In this document: positions 7,010 to 16,514 of the stretch, piece by piece
Layout: the number at the start of each line of letters is the position of its first letter
Numbering within the stretch: the stretch's first letter is position 1
Assembly: GCA_934101175.1 (NCBI GenBank)
Contig: CAKOQC010000001.1
Location: 1-64,000, forward strand
Direction: 5' to 3'
Length of the DNA stretch: 64,000 nucleotides
Source of the DNA: RUG705 sp934101175
GTDB taxonomy: Bacteria > Bacillota_I > Bacilli_A > RF39 > UBA660
Translations under genes and position numbers: made by a program
The notes under the pieces: model-generated
What the model was told of the DNA's origin: nothing
What the model saw: the letters and a program-made list of their open reading frames with translations, nothing else
Databases searched by the model: none

Positions 7010-8320
7010 ATGTATCATTTTATTGGTATTAAAGGTACAGGAATGAGTTCTTTAGCCGTAATGATGAAACAATTAGGATATTCTGTAAAAGGAAGTGATA
7101 TTGCCAAACATTTCTTCACTGAAGAAGAGCTAATAAAAAATGATATTCCTATTACTATATATGACGAAAAAAATATAACTAAAGGTTTAAAAATAATCAA
7201 AGGTTTATCCATAACAGATGATAACGTTGAGTTAATAGCAGCTAAAAAGTTAAATTTAGAAATTATAGATTATAATGAAATGGTTGGATATTTTACAAGA
7301 AAAATGAAAACTATATGTATTTCTGGGTGTCATGGAAAGACTACTACAACTAAAATGATATCTCATGTTTTAGGTAACATCAGAGGAATCAACTATTTAA
7401 TTGGCGATGGAACAGGATATGCAAGCCCTGAAAATGAATATTTTGCCTTAGAAAGTTGTGAATATAAACGCCATTTTCTATCATATCAACCTTACTATGC
7501 TATTATCTTAAATATTGATTTAGATCATGTAGATTATTTTAAAGATATAAACGATGTAGTATCAGCTTATGAAGAATTTGCTAGTAGTACTACTAACATG
7601 GTAATAGCAAACGGAGATGATCCTCTAATTAAAAAGATGCATCTTACCAAGAAAGTATCTTATTTTGGTTTAGAAGATACTAATGATATCAAAGCTATAA
7701 ATATAAATTATAAAAAAGATGGTACTTCTTTTGATGTCGTGGTAAGTAATAAAATATATGGACATTTTGATGCTCCTTTATATGGTAAACATCAAGTTAT
7801 TGATGCCTTAGCCCTAGTTAGTATTTGTTATTATGAAAATATAGATAGTTCTCTAGTAAATAAATATTTACAAACTTTTACAGGAGCTAAAAGAAGGTTT
7901 ACTGAAACAATAGCTGGTGATAGTATTATAATTGATGACTATGCTCATCATCCTGAAGAGGTAAAATCCACAATAAATGCTATTAAACAAAAGTATCCCG
8001 ATAAACAAATTATCTCTATTTTTCAGCCTCATACTTTCTCTAGAACAAAAGAGTTCGCTAGTGATCTAGCTAATGTCTTATCTACAACAGATCATGCTTA
8101 CATCATGGATATCCATCCTGCTAGAGAGTATCAAAAAGATTATCCAGACATCACTAAAGAAATTATTATTAATAAAATGAATAACGCTAGTGCTATTACT
8201 ATTGAAGATGCTAAAGTATTATCTAACTATAATAATGCTGTATTTATCTTTATGTCTCCTAATGATATTACTAAATTAGAACAAGATTTAATTAAATTAA
8301 AACAAGACGAATCTAAATAA
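7010..8320 (+). CDS. murC: UDP-N-acetylmuramate--L-alanine ligase
   Basis: MurC ligates L-Ala to UDP-MurNAc with ATP in the cytosol, the first step of the peptidoglycan stem peptide. Visible features: the N-terminal nucleotide-sugar fold with GIKGTGMSSLA (6-16) and KGSD, the Mur ligase P-loop GCHGKTTT (106-113), the central-domain FALESCEYKRHFL and NIDLDHVDYF motifs, and the C-terminal DDYAHHPEE and FQPHTFSRT motifs typical of MurC. Its 436 aa is normal for the family. It stands apart from other mur genes, divergent from a flippase of the MurJ/SpoVB superfamily. A weak hairpin terminator follows at 8344. Confidence 0.93.
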   Translation: MYHFIGIKGTGMSSLAVMMKQLGYSVKGSDIAKHFFTEEELIKNDIPITIYDEKNITKGLKIIKGLSITDDNVELIAAKKLNLEIIDYNEMVGYFTRKMKTICISGCHGKTTTTKMISHVLGNIRGINYLIGDGTGYASPENEYFALESCEYKRHFLSYQPYYAIILNIDLDHVDYFKDINDVVSAYEEFASSTTNMVIANGDDPLIKKMHLTKKVSYFGLEDTNDIKAININYKKDGTSFDVVVSNKIYGHFDAPLYGKHQVIDALALVSICYYENIDSSLVNKYLQTFTGAKRRFTETIAGDSIIIDDYAHHPEEVKSTINAIKQKYPDKQIISIFQPHTFSRTKEFASDLANVLSTTDHAYIMDIHPAREYQKDYPDITKEIIINKMNNASAITIEDAKVLSNYNNAVFIFMSPNDITKLEQDLIKLKQDESK

Positions 8321-8343
8321 AATTAAATTTTTTAAAAAAAGTT

Positions 8344-8371
8344 TTACTTAAAAAAAAGTAATTCTTTTTTT
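8344..8371 (+). terminator. Intrinsic terminator after murC
   Basis: TTACTT / A-rich loop / AAGTAA stem, then TTC and a T run to 8371. It separates murC from the bacteriocin-type locus. Confidence 0.55.
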
Positions 8372-8406
8372 ATTCGGTAATATAACTAGTGAGGAGGTTG
8401 ATAAGA

Positions 8407-10485
8407 GTGCTAAAAAAATATATTGTTTTACAAGATGGTTTAAAAGAGTGTGGTAGTGCTTGTCTTTTGTCCATTATTAGATATTACCAAGGCAATATTT
8501 CTATGCAAAGATTATTAGAATTAACTAAGACTACTAAAGATGGAACAAACTTTTATAACATGTCTTTAGCTGCTAAAGAGTTAGGCTTTATTTCTAAAGG
8601 ATATAAAGTAGACAATTTTGAATTATTAAAAGAAATAGACAAACCTTTTGTTAGTCAAATTATTATTAATAATTACTATCATTTTGTAGTAGTATACAAA
8701 ATTAAAAATAATAAAGTGACTATTATGGATCCAGCAAAAGGAATTATAAATATTTCTCTAGATAAATTTAAATCAATTTATACTGGATATATTCTATTAC
8801 TAGAGCCATACAAGAAAATACCTATATATACTGAGTCTAATTATCTAATAAATCTTGTCAAAGAAACAATTTATAATAATAAAAATCTTATTATTAAGTT
8901 ATTGTTTTTCACAATAATTATTGCTATTTTTACATGTATTTATAGTTATAATTTTAAAATTATTATAGATAAAGTCATTAAAACAAATAAATTAAATCTT
9001 TTAATAGTGACCATTATTTTTATAATAATTCTTACTCTAAATAAATTGTCATCTTATTTAAGAAATAATCTTGTATTATATCTAAATCAAAAATTAGATT
9101 TATCCATAATAACTACTACCATAAAAAAAATTATCACCCTCCCATATAGTTACTACAAGAATAAGACTACTGGTGAAATGATTGCTAGGATAAATGATTT
9201 ATTCTATATAAAGAATACTATTTCTAAAATAATAACTAATCTATTTTTAGATAATATCCTAGCCCTGATAGTAGTCTTCATTCTAATGAAGATTAATACT
9301 ACTATGACTTTATTATTAATCTTTCTAACTATTATTTATTTTCTTATCTTTCTAATATATAAAAATAGTATTAAAAATATTACTAATGATATTCAAGAAG
9401 AAAATGCCAAAGTAAATTCTCTACTAGTAGAATCTATTAGTAGTTATGAAACTATTAAAGGTCTACATCTAGAAGAAACTTTCGTAAAGAAAATAAATAA
9501 AAAATACCTAAAAAATATAAATAAAAATATTTTCCTAAACAGGGTAGTTAATTCAGAAGAATTGTTAATTGGTTTATCCGAAGGAATAATTATTTTATTT
9601 GTTAATTATCTAGGTGCAACTTATATTATGGATAACACTCTTACTATTGGTAGTTTACTTACTTATAACACTCTCTTATCTTATTATTTAATTCCCCTTA
9701 AAAATTCTCTTGATTTTTATAAAGAATTATACTATGTCAAGAATAGTATTAGTAGAATTAATAACATTTTAAATTACAAATATGAACTCGTAGGCAAAAA
9801 AAATAATTTGAGTTTACAAGGTGATATTGAAGTTCAAAATTTATCTTTTAGTTATAATAATCATAATATTTTAGAAAGTATTTCCTTAAAAATACCTTCA
9901 AAATCAAAAGTAATGGTTCTTGGTTCTTCTGGAAGTGGTAAATCAACATTCCTAAAAATATTATATAAGTATTATGAAGTAAAAAGAGGTATGATATCAT
10001 TTGGAAAATATGATATTTGTGATTTTACTACTGAAGATATTAGAACGAATATTACCTATATATCACAAAATGAATTATTATTCACTGATACTATTAGAAA
10101 TAATATAATTTTAAATAGGGAAGTATCCGAAGAAGAGTTTATAAATGTATGTAATCTAACGTATGTTAACGATATTGTAAAAAATAATCCTTTTTCATAT
10201 GACTACCCCCTAGAAGAGTGTGGCGTTAATTTATCAGGTGGACAAAGACAACGTATTATATTAGCAAGAGCTCTTTTGAAAAAGAGTAATATTATCTTAA
10301 TTGATGAAGGTTTGAACGAAATAGATATTAATCTAGAAAGAAAAATCTTAAAAAATATCTTTAGTTATTACAAAGATAATCTCTTTATCATAGTATCACA
10401 TCGTCTTGATAATCTAGATTTATATGATAATGTAATTAATATTGAAGCAGGAAATGTAAAGGAAGTGTATCAACGTCATGGATGA
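8407..10485 (+). CDS. Peptidase-containing ABC exporter (C39, bacteriocin type)
   Basis: This 692-aa protein combines protease, membrane and ATPase parts, as in PCAT exporters that cut double-glycine leaders and export the peptide. The C39 peptidase has Gln9, catalytic Cys15 (QDGLKECGSAC), His92 (YYHFVVV) and Asp108 (MDP). Membrane helices follow at about 155-400. The ATPase has Walker A GSSGSGKST near 506, LSGGQRQR near 609 and Walker B IILIDEG near 629. I place the start at GTG 8407, nine bases after GAGGAGG, not at the GTG overlapping that site. It overlaps the next gene by 8 bp and two double-glycine peptides lie downstream, which are its likely substrates. Confidence 0.9.
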   Translation: MLKKYIVLQDGLKECGSACLLSIIRYYQGNISMQRLLELTKTTKDGTNFYNMSLAAKELGFISKGYKVDNFELLKEIDKPFVSQIIINNYYHFVVVYKIKNNKVTIMDPAKGIINISLDKFKSIYTGYILLLEPYKKIPIYTESNYLINLVKETIYNNKNLIIKLLFFTIIIAIFTCIYSYNFKIIIDKVIKTNKLNLLIVTIIFIIILTLNKLSSYLRNNLVLYLNQKLDLSIITTTIKKIITLPYSYYKNKTTGEMIARINDLFYIKNTISKIITNLFLDNILALIVVFILMKINTTMTLLLIFLTIIYFLIFLIYKNSIKNITNDIQEENAKVNSLLVESISSYETIKGLHLEETFVKKINKKYLKNINKNIFLNRVVNSEELLIGLSEGIIILFVNYLGATYIMDNTLTIGSLLTYNTLLSYYLIPLKNSLDFYKELYYVKNSISRINNILNYKYELVGKKNNLSLQGDIEVQNLSFSYNNHNILESISLKIPSKSKVMVLGSSGSGKSTFLKILYKYYEVKRGMISFGKYDICDFTTEDIRTNITYISQNELLFTDTIRNNIILNREVSEEEFINVCNLTYVNDIVKNNPFSYDYPLEECGVNLSGGQRQRIILARALLKKSNIILIDEGLNEIDINLERKILKNIFSYYKDNLFIIVSHRLDNLDLYDNVINIEAGNVKEVYQRHG

Positions 10486-10885
10486 TATATTAGATATTGA
10501 TATTATTTTATTAAGGAAGAAATATCCTAAAATATATAATCTAGGTATAATAAGTATAATTATACTTTTAATATTTATATATGTCTCTTGTACTTATACC
10601 TATCAAACATATTATTATTCATATGGTATAGCTATAGATAGAGAATTAAAAGTATCTGTAAGTAATAATGACCTAAAGTATTTTAAAAATAACGAAAATA
10701 TAGAGCTTGATGATAATGAATATTCATATAAGTTATTACGTATTGAACAGGATATCTCTAACAAAGATTATTCTTCTGTATATCTTAAGATAAATAACTT
10801 ACCAAAGATTTCTAATTACATCTATCAAGTGAGAATTTTAAAAGATAATAAAAAGCTAATAGAATATTTAAAAGAATATTTATAA
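10478..10885 (+). CDS. Membrane accessory protein of the peptide exporter
   Basis: This 135-aa protein has one membrane helix at about residues 20-38 (LGIISIIILLIFIYVSC), a short cytosolic N-terminus and an outside domain of about 95 residues. It starts inside the last codons of the exporter gene (8-bp overlap), so translation is coupled. The topology suggests a reduced HlyD-like adaptor or an immunity-type protein, but it is far shorter than HlyD proteins and lacks an evident coiled coil. The role is inferred from position only. Confidence 0.6.
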   Translation: MDDILDIDIILLRKKYPKIYNLGIISIIILLIFIYVSCTYTYQTYYYSYGIAIDRELKVSVSNNDLKYFKNNENIELDDNEYSYKLLRIEQDISNKDYSSVYLKINNLPKISNYIYQVRILKDNKKLIEYLKEYL

Positions 10886-10896
10886 GGAGGAGTATC

Positions 10897-11034
10897 GTGG
10901 AATTAAACGAAAAACAAATGTGTGATGTTTCTGGTGGCATCGGTTGGGGAATGATTGCAGGCCTTGCTGCCGCTTTAGTGTATATAGTAGGGTGTCTAAG
11001 CGGCTACACCAACCCAAATCGCTGTCATAATTAA
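10897..11034 (+). CDS. Double-glycine leader peptide 1 (bacteriocin candidate)
   Basis: This 45-aa peptide starts at GTG behind AAGGAGGAG, 11 bp after the accessory gene. The leader MELNEKQMCDVSGG ends in the Gly-Gly cut by C39 peptidases. The predicted mature part is 31 aa: IGWGMIAGLAAALVYIVG, then CLSGYTNPNRCHN. It is small, hydrophobic and glycine/alanine-rich with GxxxG-like spacing and two Cys that could form a disulfide, typical of class II bacteriocins. Its base composition is less AT-rich than its neighbours. It could alternatively be a signalling peptide. Confidence 0.8.
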   Translation: MELNEKQMCDVSGGIGWGMIAGLAAALVYIVGCLSGYTNPNRCHN

Positions 11035-11058
11035 GAATAATAAAGGAGGAATATAACT

Positions 11059-11223
11059 ATGGAATTAAAAGATTTAGAATTAAAACAAGTATCAGGAGGA
11101 GGAATAACATCAGCTTGGTTAAATGCCATATCAAAAGCAGTAAGCACACTATATGATTTAGGACAAGCTACAGGTAGTGCTATAAGAAGATTAATTAGTG
11201 GCGCTTATTGCCCTATAAAATAG
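11059..11223 (+). CDS. Double-glycine leader peptide 2 (bacteriocin candidate)
   Basis: This 54-aa peptide has leader MELKDLELKQVSGG, close to that of peptide 1, and begins after AAAGGAGGAAT. The mature part (about 40 aa) begins GITSAWLNAISKAVSTLYDL and ends with a basic SAIRRLISGAYCPIK tail. It looks like an amphipathic helix with a single Cys. Lying 24 bp after peptide 1 and followed by a terminator at 11225, it forms a pair that suggests a two-peptide (class IIb) bacteriocin. Pairing is inferred from adjacency and leader similarity. Confidence 0.78.
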   Translation: MELKDLELKQVSGGGITSAWLNAISKAVSTLYDLGQATGSAIRRLISGAYCPIK

Positions 11224-11224
11224 A

Positions 11225-11248
11225 GAAAAGGCTTAATTGCCTTTTTTC
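11225..11248 (+). terminator. Terminator of the peptide operon
   Basis: GAAAAGGC / TTAATT / GCCTTTTTTC, a GC-containing stem with T run directly after the peptide 2 stop codon. Confidence 0.8.
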
Positions 11249-11271
11249 TAATACCTAAATAAATCCATATC

Positions 11272-11300
11272 TTGAAAAGTTTTCTATTTTTTGTTAAAAT
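11272..11300 (+). promoter_or_regulatory. Promoter before the flippase-like gene
   Basis: TTGAAA at 11272-11277 and TAAAAT at 11295-11300, 17-bp spacer, ahead of TAGGAGGCC and ATG 11323. Confidence 0.65.
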
Positions 11301-11322
11301 ATAATAAATAGGAGGCCAAGGT

Positions 11323-12753
11323 ATGAATACAAAACAACTAAGCAAATTAATCCCTGTATTAATAATCATTCCCTTATATTATATTTTTGGTAACACTAGT
11401 ATTTTTAACTATGTTTTATCTCTTAGTCTATATAATATATTCATCTCTTGTTTTAGTCATATTTCTTTTAAAGATACTTTTACTAAAATGAATATAGTAA
11501 CATCTAAGAATAAAATATTAAATTTATCTTTATTAGCAATAAATGTCATTTCCTTAGTTTTCTTACTATTAGGCATAATTGTTAGTGATATTACTAGTTC
11601 AGTATTAGATTTACCAGATACATTTATAATATTTTTGATGATGGGACTAAGTATTAGTTCTACTCCTTCATTAAAAATAATTATAGAGTATTTAGAAAGT
11701 ACCAAAAGAAAAAAACTAAGCACTTTACTAAATCAAATATATACGTATTTCACTCAAGGATTATTATTACTAATTAGCATTCTTTTCTTTAGAATTATTA
11801 AAATAGATAAAGATATAGCTATATCATTACTATATTTACCTAATATCATAATAACAATATTAGTCTTTGTAATATTATATTTCTTAAATAAAAAAGATTG
11901 TCCTAATAAAGTGTTAGATAATAATAAAACATATTATCAAGAAATAAAAAAAGTCTTGACAAAAAATCATTCCAAAAGTATCATTAATATAGTCAAGAAT
12001 AGTTATTACTACATTTCTATTATTATCTTATATTTAATTCTTACAACAAGATATAAATATAAAGTAGAAGTCATCGAAGAAGATATAACATTTATATATT
12101 TCTATTTCTTAACTCTTATAAATTATATTATATCTTCACTTAAAGTAGTAATAAATAGTAGTCTTAAAGAATTAGATGTCAGAAGTAAACTATATAAAAC
12201 ACTTAAAACTGCTCTACCAATAGCTATTATCTTAAGTGTCATTTCTCCCTTGACATGTAAATTAATATTTCAAGCTCCAGATAAATCGCTTTATCTTGCT
12301 ATGTTAAACTTCTTATTAATATTTATTACTATGTATGATACAACATTTGAATATAACATTAATAAAACAGTTTCAACCATTAGTTTACTATCAGGCCTAA
12401 TAGTTAAAATAATTATTACTATCCCTTTAATAAATGCCTTTTACCGTATGGGATATAATCTTGTATACGGTGACATTTTAAGTACTGCTATTAGTTTAAC
12501 TATTACAATAATTATTAATTATACTTACTTATTATCAAAGTTAGGACTAAAAAAGAAAAAAGGTTATTTTAATCAATTGTTAAATACTCTCTATGAAAAT
12601 ATTATTCTATGTATTATTTTAATAATTGCTGAATTTATAGTTCCTATTAAGACAGATAACTATATAAAGTCTTTATTCTTAATGATTTTATATATTTTAA
12701 TAAGCTATCTATTCTTCTATGTAAAAAATAGATATTTTAAAGAAAAAGAGTAA
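11323..12753 (+). CDS. Polytopic membrane protein, MOP-flippase-like
   Basis: This 476-aa protein has about 12-14 predicted membrane helices, arranged in two halves, as in polysaccharide/lipid flippases of the MOP superfamily. Sequence motifs are weak (an ISSTPSLKIIIEYLES loop and a YRMGYNLVYGDILSTAI segment near residue 385). It has its own promoter behind the bacteriocin terminator. It could be an envelope flippase, or a membrane protein for bacteriocin self-protection by virtue of position. Neither is proven. Confidence 0.55.
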   Translation: MNTKQLSKLIPVLIIIPLYYIFGNTSIFNYVLSLSLYNIFISCFSHISFKDTFTKMNIVTSKNKILNLSLLAINVISLVFLLLGIIVSDITSSVLDLPDTFIIFLMMGLSISSTPSLKIIIEYLESTKRKKLSTLLNQIYTYFTQGLLLLISILFFRIIKIDKDIAISLLYLPNIIITILVFVILYFLNKKDCPNKVLDNNKTYYQEIKKVLTKNHSKSIINIVKNSYYYISIIILYLILTTRYKYKVEVIEEDITFIYFYFLTLINYIISSLKVVINSSLKELDVRSKLYKTLKTALPIAIILSVISPLTCKLIFQAPDKSLYLAMLNFLLIFITMYDTTFEYNINKTVSTISLLSGLIVKIIITIPLINAFYRMGYNLVYGDILSTAISLTITIIINYTYLLSKLGLKKKKGYFNQLLNTLYENIILCIILIIAEFIVPIKTDNYIKSLFLMILYILISYLFFYVKNRYFKEKE

Positions 12754-12771
12754 AGGAAAAGAGGAAAAATT

Positions 12772-14385
12772 ATGGAAAAAGTATATGTTTTTGGTCATCG
12801 TAACCCTGATACAGATAGTGTTACTGCTGCCATAACTTTATCATATTTAAAGAAAAAACAAGGAATAAATGCCATTCCTGTCATTCTATCATCAATAACA
12901 AGAGAAACATCATATGCCTTAAATTATTTTGGTGTAAAACAGCCAATGTTCTTAAATGATGTTAAACTAAAAGTAAAAGATCTAGATTACTCTAAAGGAT
13001 ATATGGCTCAATCAGATATTTCTATCTATGAAGCTTATAAAAAGATGGAACAAGAAGGAATTAGTAAAATTCCTATTGTTAATAAAGAAAAGAAAATTCT
13101 AGGTATCGTAGCTATGAAAGATATTGCTGAAGAATGCCTATCTGGAGAGTATTCTAAAATAGATACCTACTATAAGAATATCTTAGTAACTATTGGTGGC
13201 GAAAAGATTTTAAAATATGATAATATCATTAAAGGAAGACTAATTATCCCTGGATATCGTTCAACAACCTTTATAAATGAAGTAGAATTAACTGAAAACG
13301 ATATTCTAATAACAGGCAATCGTTATAGTATCATTGAATATGCTGTAAAATCAAAAGTTAAACTAATTATTGTTACTAATAATATGGAAGTAAAAAAAGA
13401 ACAGTTAAAAATAGCTAGAGCTAATAAAGTAAATATAATAAGAACAAGCTTAAGCGACTTAGATACAATTAAAAAATTTAATTTCTGTAACAATATAGAA
13501 ACTATTATTAATACTAAAAAAATTCACGTAGTTAACGAAAATGAAGATTTAAGTAGCTTTATCTCAGCAGCTGAAAAAACAAAATATACATACTATCCAA
13601 TTGTTAACAATGATAATAAATGTCTTGGTATCATTAAGTTTGTTAACGTAGGATATCATAACAAAAAGAAAGTAATTTTAGTAGATCATAATTCCTATGA
13701 ACAATCTGCTATCGGTCTAGAAGAAGCTGATATTCTAGAAATAATTGATCACCATAACATTGCCAATATAGGCACAACACATCCTATTAACTTTAGAAAT
13801 ATGCCTGTAGGTAGTACCAATACTATTATTTATCTAATGTATAAAGAAAATAATATTAAAATACCTAAAGATATGGCTGGCCTTATGCTATCAGGAATTC
13901 TTTCCGATACTTTGATTTTAAACTCACCAACTACAACCAACATTGACCGAGATGCCGTAAATAATTTAGCTAGAATAGCCAAGGTAAATTATAAGAAATA
14001 TGGTTTTGATATGTTATCTTATGGTACAAAGTTAAATGGTAAAACTAAAGAAGAAATCTTATATACTGACTTTAAAAAGTATCCAACAGATGAAGGTGTT
14101 ATTGGTTTAGGTCAAATATATACTACTAATATCGAAGAAATTAATAAGAGTAAGCAAGCTTATATCAAAATGTTAAACAGTATTACTGCTAATAATGAAT
14201 ATAAGTTTATAGCTTTATTTGTAACAGATATTATTAAAAATGGTACTTACGTTTATTTTAGTGATAGTGGTAAAGAAATTCTATCTAAAGCTTTTAGTGT
14301 TGAAATGGAAGAAGGAACATATCTTCCAGGAGTACTATCAAGAAAAATGCAAATATTGCCAAGTATTTTAGATGTAATGAACTAA
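12772..14385 (+). CDS. ppaC: Manganese-dependent inorganic pyrophosphatase with CBS/DRTGG insert
   Basis: This cytosolic family II (DHH) enzyme hydrolyses pyrophosphate to phosphate and so drives biosynthetic reactions. The metal site HRNPDTD (His9, Asp13, Asp15) opens the protein. CBS domains lie at about 70-125 and 245-300 with a DRTGG-like segment between. VDHNSYEQS and DHHNIANIGTTHP continue the DHH domain, and the DHHA2 part ends the protein. At 537 aa it is the long CBS-PPase form, which is known to be inhibited by AMP/ADP and activated by ATP or diadenosine polyphosphates. It lies 18 bp after the flippase-like gene and ends at a strong terminator. Confidence 0.93.
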   Translation: MEKVYVFGHRNPDTDSVTAAITLSYLKKKQGINAIPVILSSITRETSYALNYFGVKQPMFLNDVKLKVKDLDYSKGYMAQSDISIYEAYKKMEQEGISKIPIVNKEKKILGIVAMKDIAEECLSGEYSKIDTYYKNILVTIGGEKILKYDNIIKGRLIIPGYRSTTFINEVELTENDILITGNRYSIIEYAVKSKVKLIIVTNNMEVKKEQLKIARANKVNIIRTSLSDLDTIKKFNFCNNIETIINTKKIHVVNENEDLSSFISAAEKTKYTYYPIVNNDNKCLGIIKFVNVGYHNKKKVILVDHNSYEQSAIGLEEADILEIIDHHNIANIGTTHPINFRNMPVGSTNTIIYLMYKENNIKIPKDMAGLMLSGILSDTLILNSPTTTNIDRDAVNNLARIAKVNYKKYGFDMLSYGTKLNGKTKEEILYTDFKKYPTDEGVIGLGQIYTTNIEEINKSKQAYIKMLNSITANNEYKFIALFVTDIIKNGTYVYFSDSGKEILSKAFSVEMEEGTYLPGVLSRKMQILPSILDVMN

Positions 14386-14464
14386 AAAATCAACATCTTA
14401 ATGTAATCATTTAACTAGAATATATTTAATAAAATAAACTACTAGTTATCAGGTAAACTATGAG

Positions 14465-14525
14465 AAAACCCTCACTTCAATATATGATATCTATTAAACA
14501 TGATATATTATAAAGTGAGGGTTTT
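14465..14525. terminator. Bidirectional terminator
   Basis: AAAACCCTCACTT at 14465-14477 pairs perfectly with AAGTGAGGGTTTT at 14513-14525. It serves the pyrophosphatase gene and the convergent small membrane gene. Confidence 0.85.
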
Positions 14526-14537
14526 ATATCTTTATTA

Positions 14538-14891
14538 CTATAGATTTTGTTTCTTCATATTTATTCCAATCATTGCTCCAACAATACCACAAATAATAAA
14601 GAGAATATATATAATAAAAGTCTTATAATTAAATCCTGTTTTAAATATAAAATTTAATAAAGTAATAAAAATTAAATATAAAGATGAAAATTTTATTCCT
14701 TCAATATATCCTTTCTCCTTAACATTTTTGCCAAGAAAAATACTACTAATAAGTAATGATATAAGAGGAATAATTACCTTAAGTAATTGTACTGGCATCT
14801 TAGAAAAATAGTTAATAATTGTTAACAAAATGGTAAGTATAAATATCATACCAAATAAATATCCATAACACTTTAAATAAGTTTTAATCAT
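14538..14891 (-). CDS. Small membrane protein, TIGR04086-like
   Basis: This 117-aa protein has four membrane helices, with a conserved-looking GKNVKEKGYIEGIKFSSLYL loop in the middle and a GAMIGIN end. This resembles the TIGR04086 family (YrzE-like) of small Bacillota membrane proteins of unknown function. I use ATG 14891 after AGGTGAT rather than the TTG one codon before it. It is convergent with ppaC and divergent from the DUF421 gene. Confidence 0.65.
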   Translation of the reverse strand: MIKTYLKCYGYLFGMIFILTILLTIINYFSKMPVQLLKVIIPLISLLISSIFLGKNVKEKGYIEGIKFSSLYLIFITLLNFIFKTGFNYKTFIIYILFIICGIVGAMIGINMKKQNL

Positions 14892-14962
14892 CAAATCACC
14901 TAGTAATATCTATGTATTTGTATATTTAATTATGACTTGTTAATAATATTAATGGTGATTTT

Positions 14963-15613
14963 ATGGAATATCTTAAAATAATTTTTAGAATGAGTTTTTT
15001 CTATATATTTATAATTTTAATATATCGTTTAATGGGAAAAAGAGAAGTAGGGCAATTAGGTATTGTGGATTTAATAGTATCAATCTTAATAGCAGAGTTA
15101 GTAGCTATCTGTGTAGAAGATGCTAGTAAAAGTATTTTTGCATCTATCATTCCCATCATAGTCTTAGTAATATTTCAAATAGTCTTGTCTTATATAAGTC
15201 TTAAAAATCCTAAGATAAGAGAAATGTTAGATGGTGCACCCTCATTTATTATAAAAAATGGTCATGTTAATTTTAACGAAATGGTAAGACAAAAATATAA
15301 TTTGGATGATTTATTAACTCAATTAAGAGGGAAGGGGTACCGCAGTATTGAAGAAATAGAATATGCTATTTTAGAAAACAATGGAACGTTATCCGTATTT
15401 GAATATTCTAATAAGCCTAGAACCCCATTGCCACTACCTCTAATCCTAGATGGTCGTATTCAATATGAAACATTAAAAGAACTAAAAAAAGATACTACTT
15501 TTGTTGATAAACTTCTTGAAGTAAAACAATTAAAATTATCAGATATTTTCTATGCATTCTATAAAGATAAAAACATCTTTATCATAAAATATTCTGATTT
15601 AGAAAACAAATAA
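14963..15613 (+). CDS. DUF421 membrane protein (YetF/YcaP-like)
   Basis: This 216-aa protein has three N-terminal membrane helices, beginning with the family pattern YRLMGKREVGQLGIVDLIVSILIAELV. A cytosolic part follows, with GAPSFIIKNGHVNFNEM and DLLTQLRGKGYRSIEEIEYAILENNGTLSVF, the two hallmark blocks of DUF421. The family is common in Bacillus, some members being linked to spores or phospholipids, but no firm biochemical role is known. The ATG follows TGGTGATTTT. A bidirectional terminator closes it. Confidence 0.88.
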   Translation: MEYLKIIFRMSFFYIFIILIYRLMGKREVGQLGIVDLIVSILIAELVAICVEDASKSIFASIIPIIVLVIFQIVLSYISLKNPKIREMLDGAPSFIIKNGHVNFNEMVRQKYNLDDLLTQLRGKGYRSIEEIEYAILENNGTLSVFEYSNKPRTPLPLPLILDGRIQYETLKELKKDTTFVDKLLEVKQLKLSDIFYAFYKDKNIFIIKYSDLENK

Positions 15614-15641
15614 GAGCCCTTTACTACTAAGAACTCTTATT
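15609..15641. terminator. Bidirectional terminator
   Basis: AATAAGAG at 15609-15616 pairs with CTCTTATT at 15634-15641, between convergent genes and overlapping the 3' end of the minus-strand one. Confidence 0.65.
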
Positions 15642-16332
15642 TTATTAATATATACATAACACTAACAATTGTAATAATTAAACCTATCAAACTAAATGAA
15701 GTATAGCCATGTTTACTAGGAAGTATCTTTACTTTCTTTTTAGAACTGCTTTTTTCTACCGTTACACCGCCATTACCAGATAAAGAATTGCCACTATTAC
15801 CGGTATTATCATCCATTGTATAGTATTCTTCTTGTACCTTTTCTTGATAATTATCTTTTCTAGTTAAAGTAATTCCTCTAATATAATTAGCATACTGTGA
15901 ATTAAGACTTAACCAGTCTAAGAAATATTTCTGTTTTTCATCAATAATACCTAGATAAATAGTTTGTTCTACCGCTTTATTACTTTTAATAATTCGATTA
16001 AAAGTATCATTTGCTAGTGATATTAAAATATCTTCTAACTTACGGTATAAAGCATCATCATTTATTTCCATCTCTCCAACTATTAATTCTTTTGGTAAAA
16101 CTGGTAAAAGATATATTACATTATCCTGATGTAGTGATACCAAATTTTCTAAAATATTATCAATAATAACTTTATTATCTAAATATCTTAAATCACCATC
16201 AGGAATATCTATACACAAAGAAAACTTTGCAGAATCTTTGTTTGGTATAACTAAATAATAAGTATCTATCTCATCGATACTACACATATATATTTTATAA
16301 CCCCCACCTGAGTATACTAATATATCATTCAT
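15637..16332 (-). CDS. Unknown protein with C-terminal membrane anchor
   Basis: This 231-aa protein has a soluble N-terminal domain of about 165 residues (beginning NDILVYSGGGYKIYMCSIDEIDTYYLVIP), then a Gly/Asn/Ser-rich linker (NTGNSGNSLSGNGG), a Lys-rich patch and a single helix at about 211-229 (SFSLIGLIITIVSVMYILI). It looks tail-anchored, with the folded part in the cytosol. I cannot name the family. It stands alone between terminators. Confidence 0.6.
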   Translation of the reverse strand: MNDILVYSGGGYKIYMCSIDEIDTYYLVIPNKDSAKFSLCIDIPDGDLRYLDNKVIIDNILENLVSLHQDNVIYLLPVLPKELIVGEMEINDDALYRKLEDILISLANDTFNRIIKSNKAVEQTIYLGIIDEKQKYFLDWLSLNSQYANYIRGITLTRKDNYQEKVQEEYYTMDDNTGNSGNSLSGNGGVTVEKSSSKKKVKILPSKHGYTSFSLIGLIITIVSVMYILIK

Positions 16333-16514
16333 AATCTATACCTCTCTATAATAAAAGTATATCATATTTTTTAAATAATATAAAGGAAAATTTTATAAAA
16401 AGTGAAATGTTAATTTTAAGAAATATAATGCTAACATTAACTACACATAATACTAATCATTACTTAAAACTTGACACAAATACTCTCATATGATATCTTT
16501 TAGTTGGTGATGAT

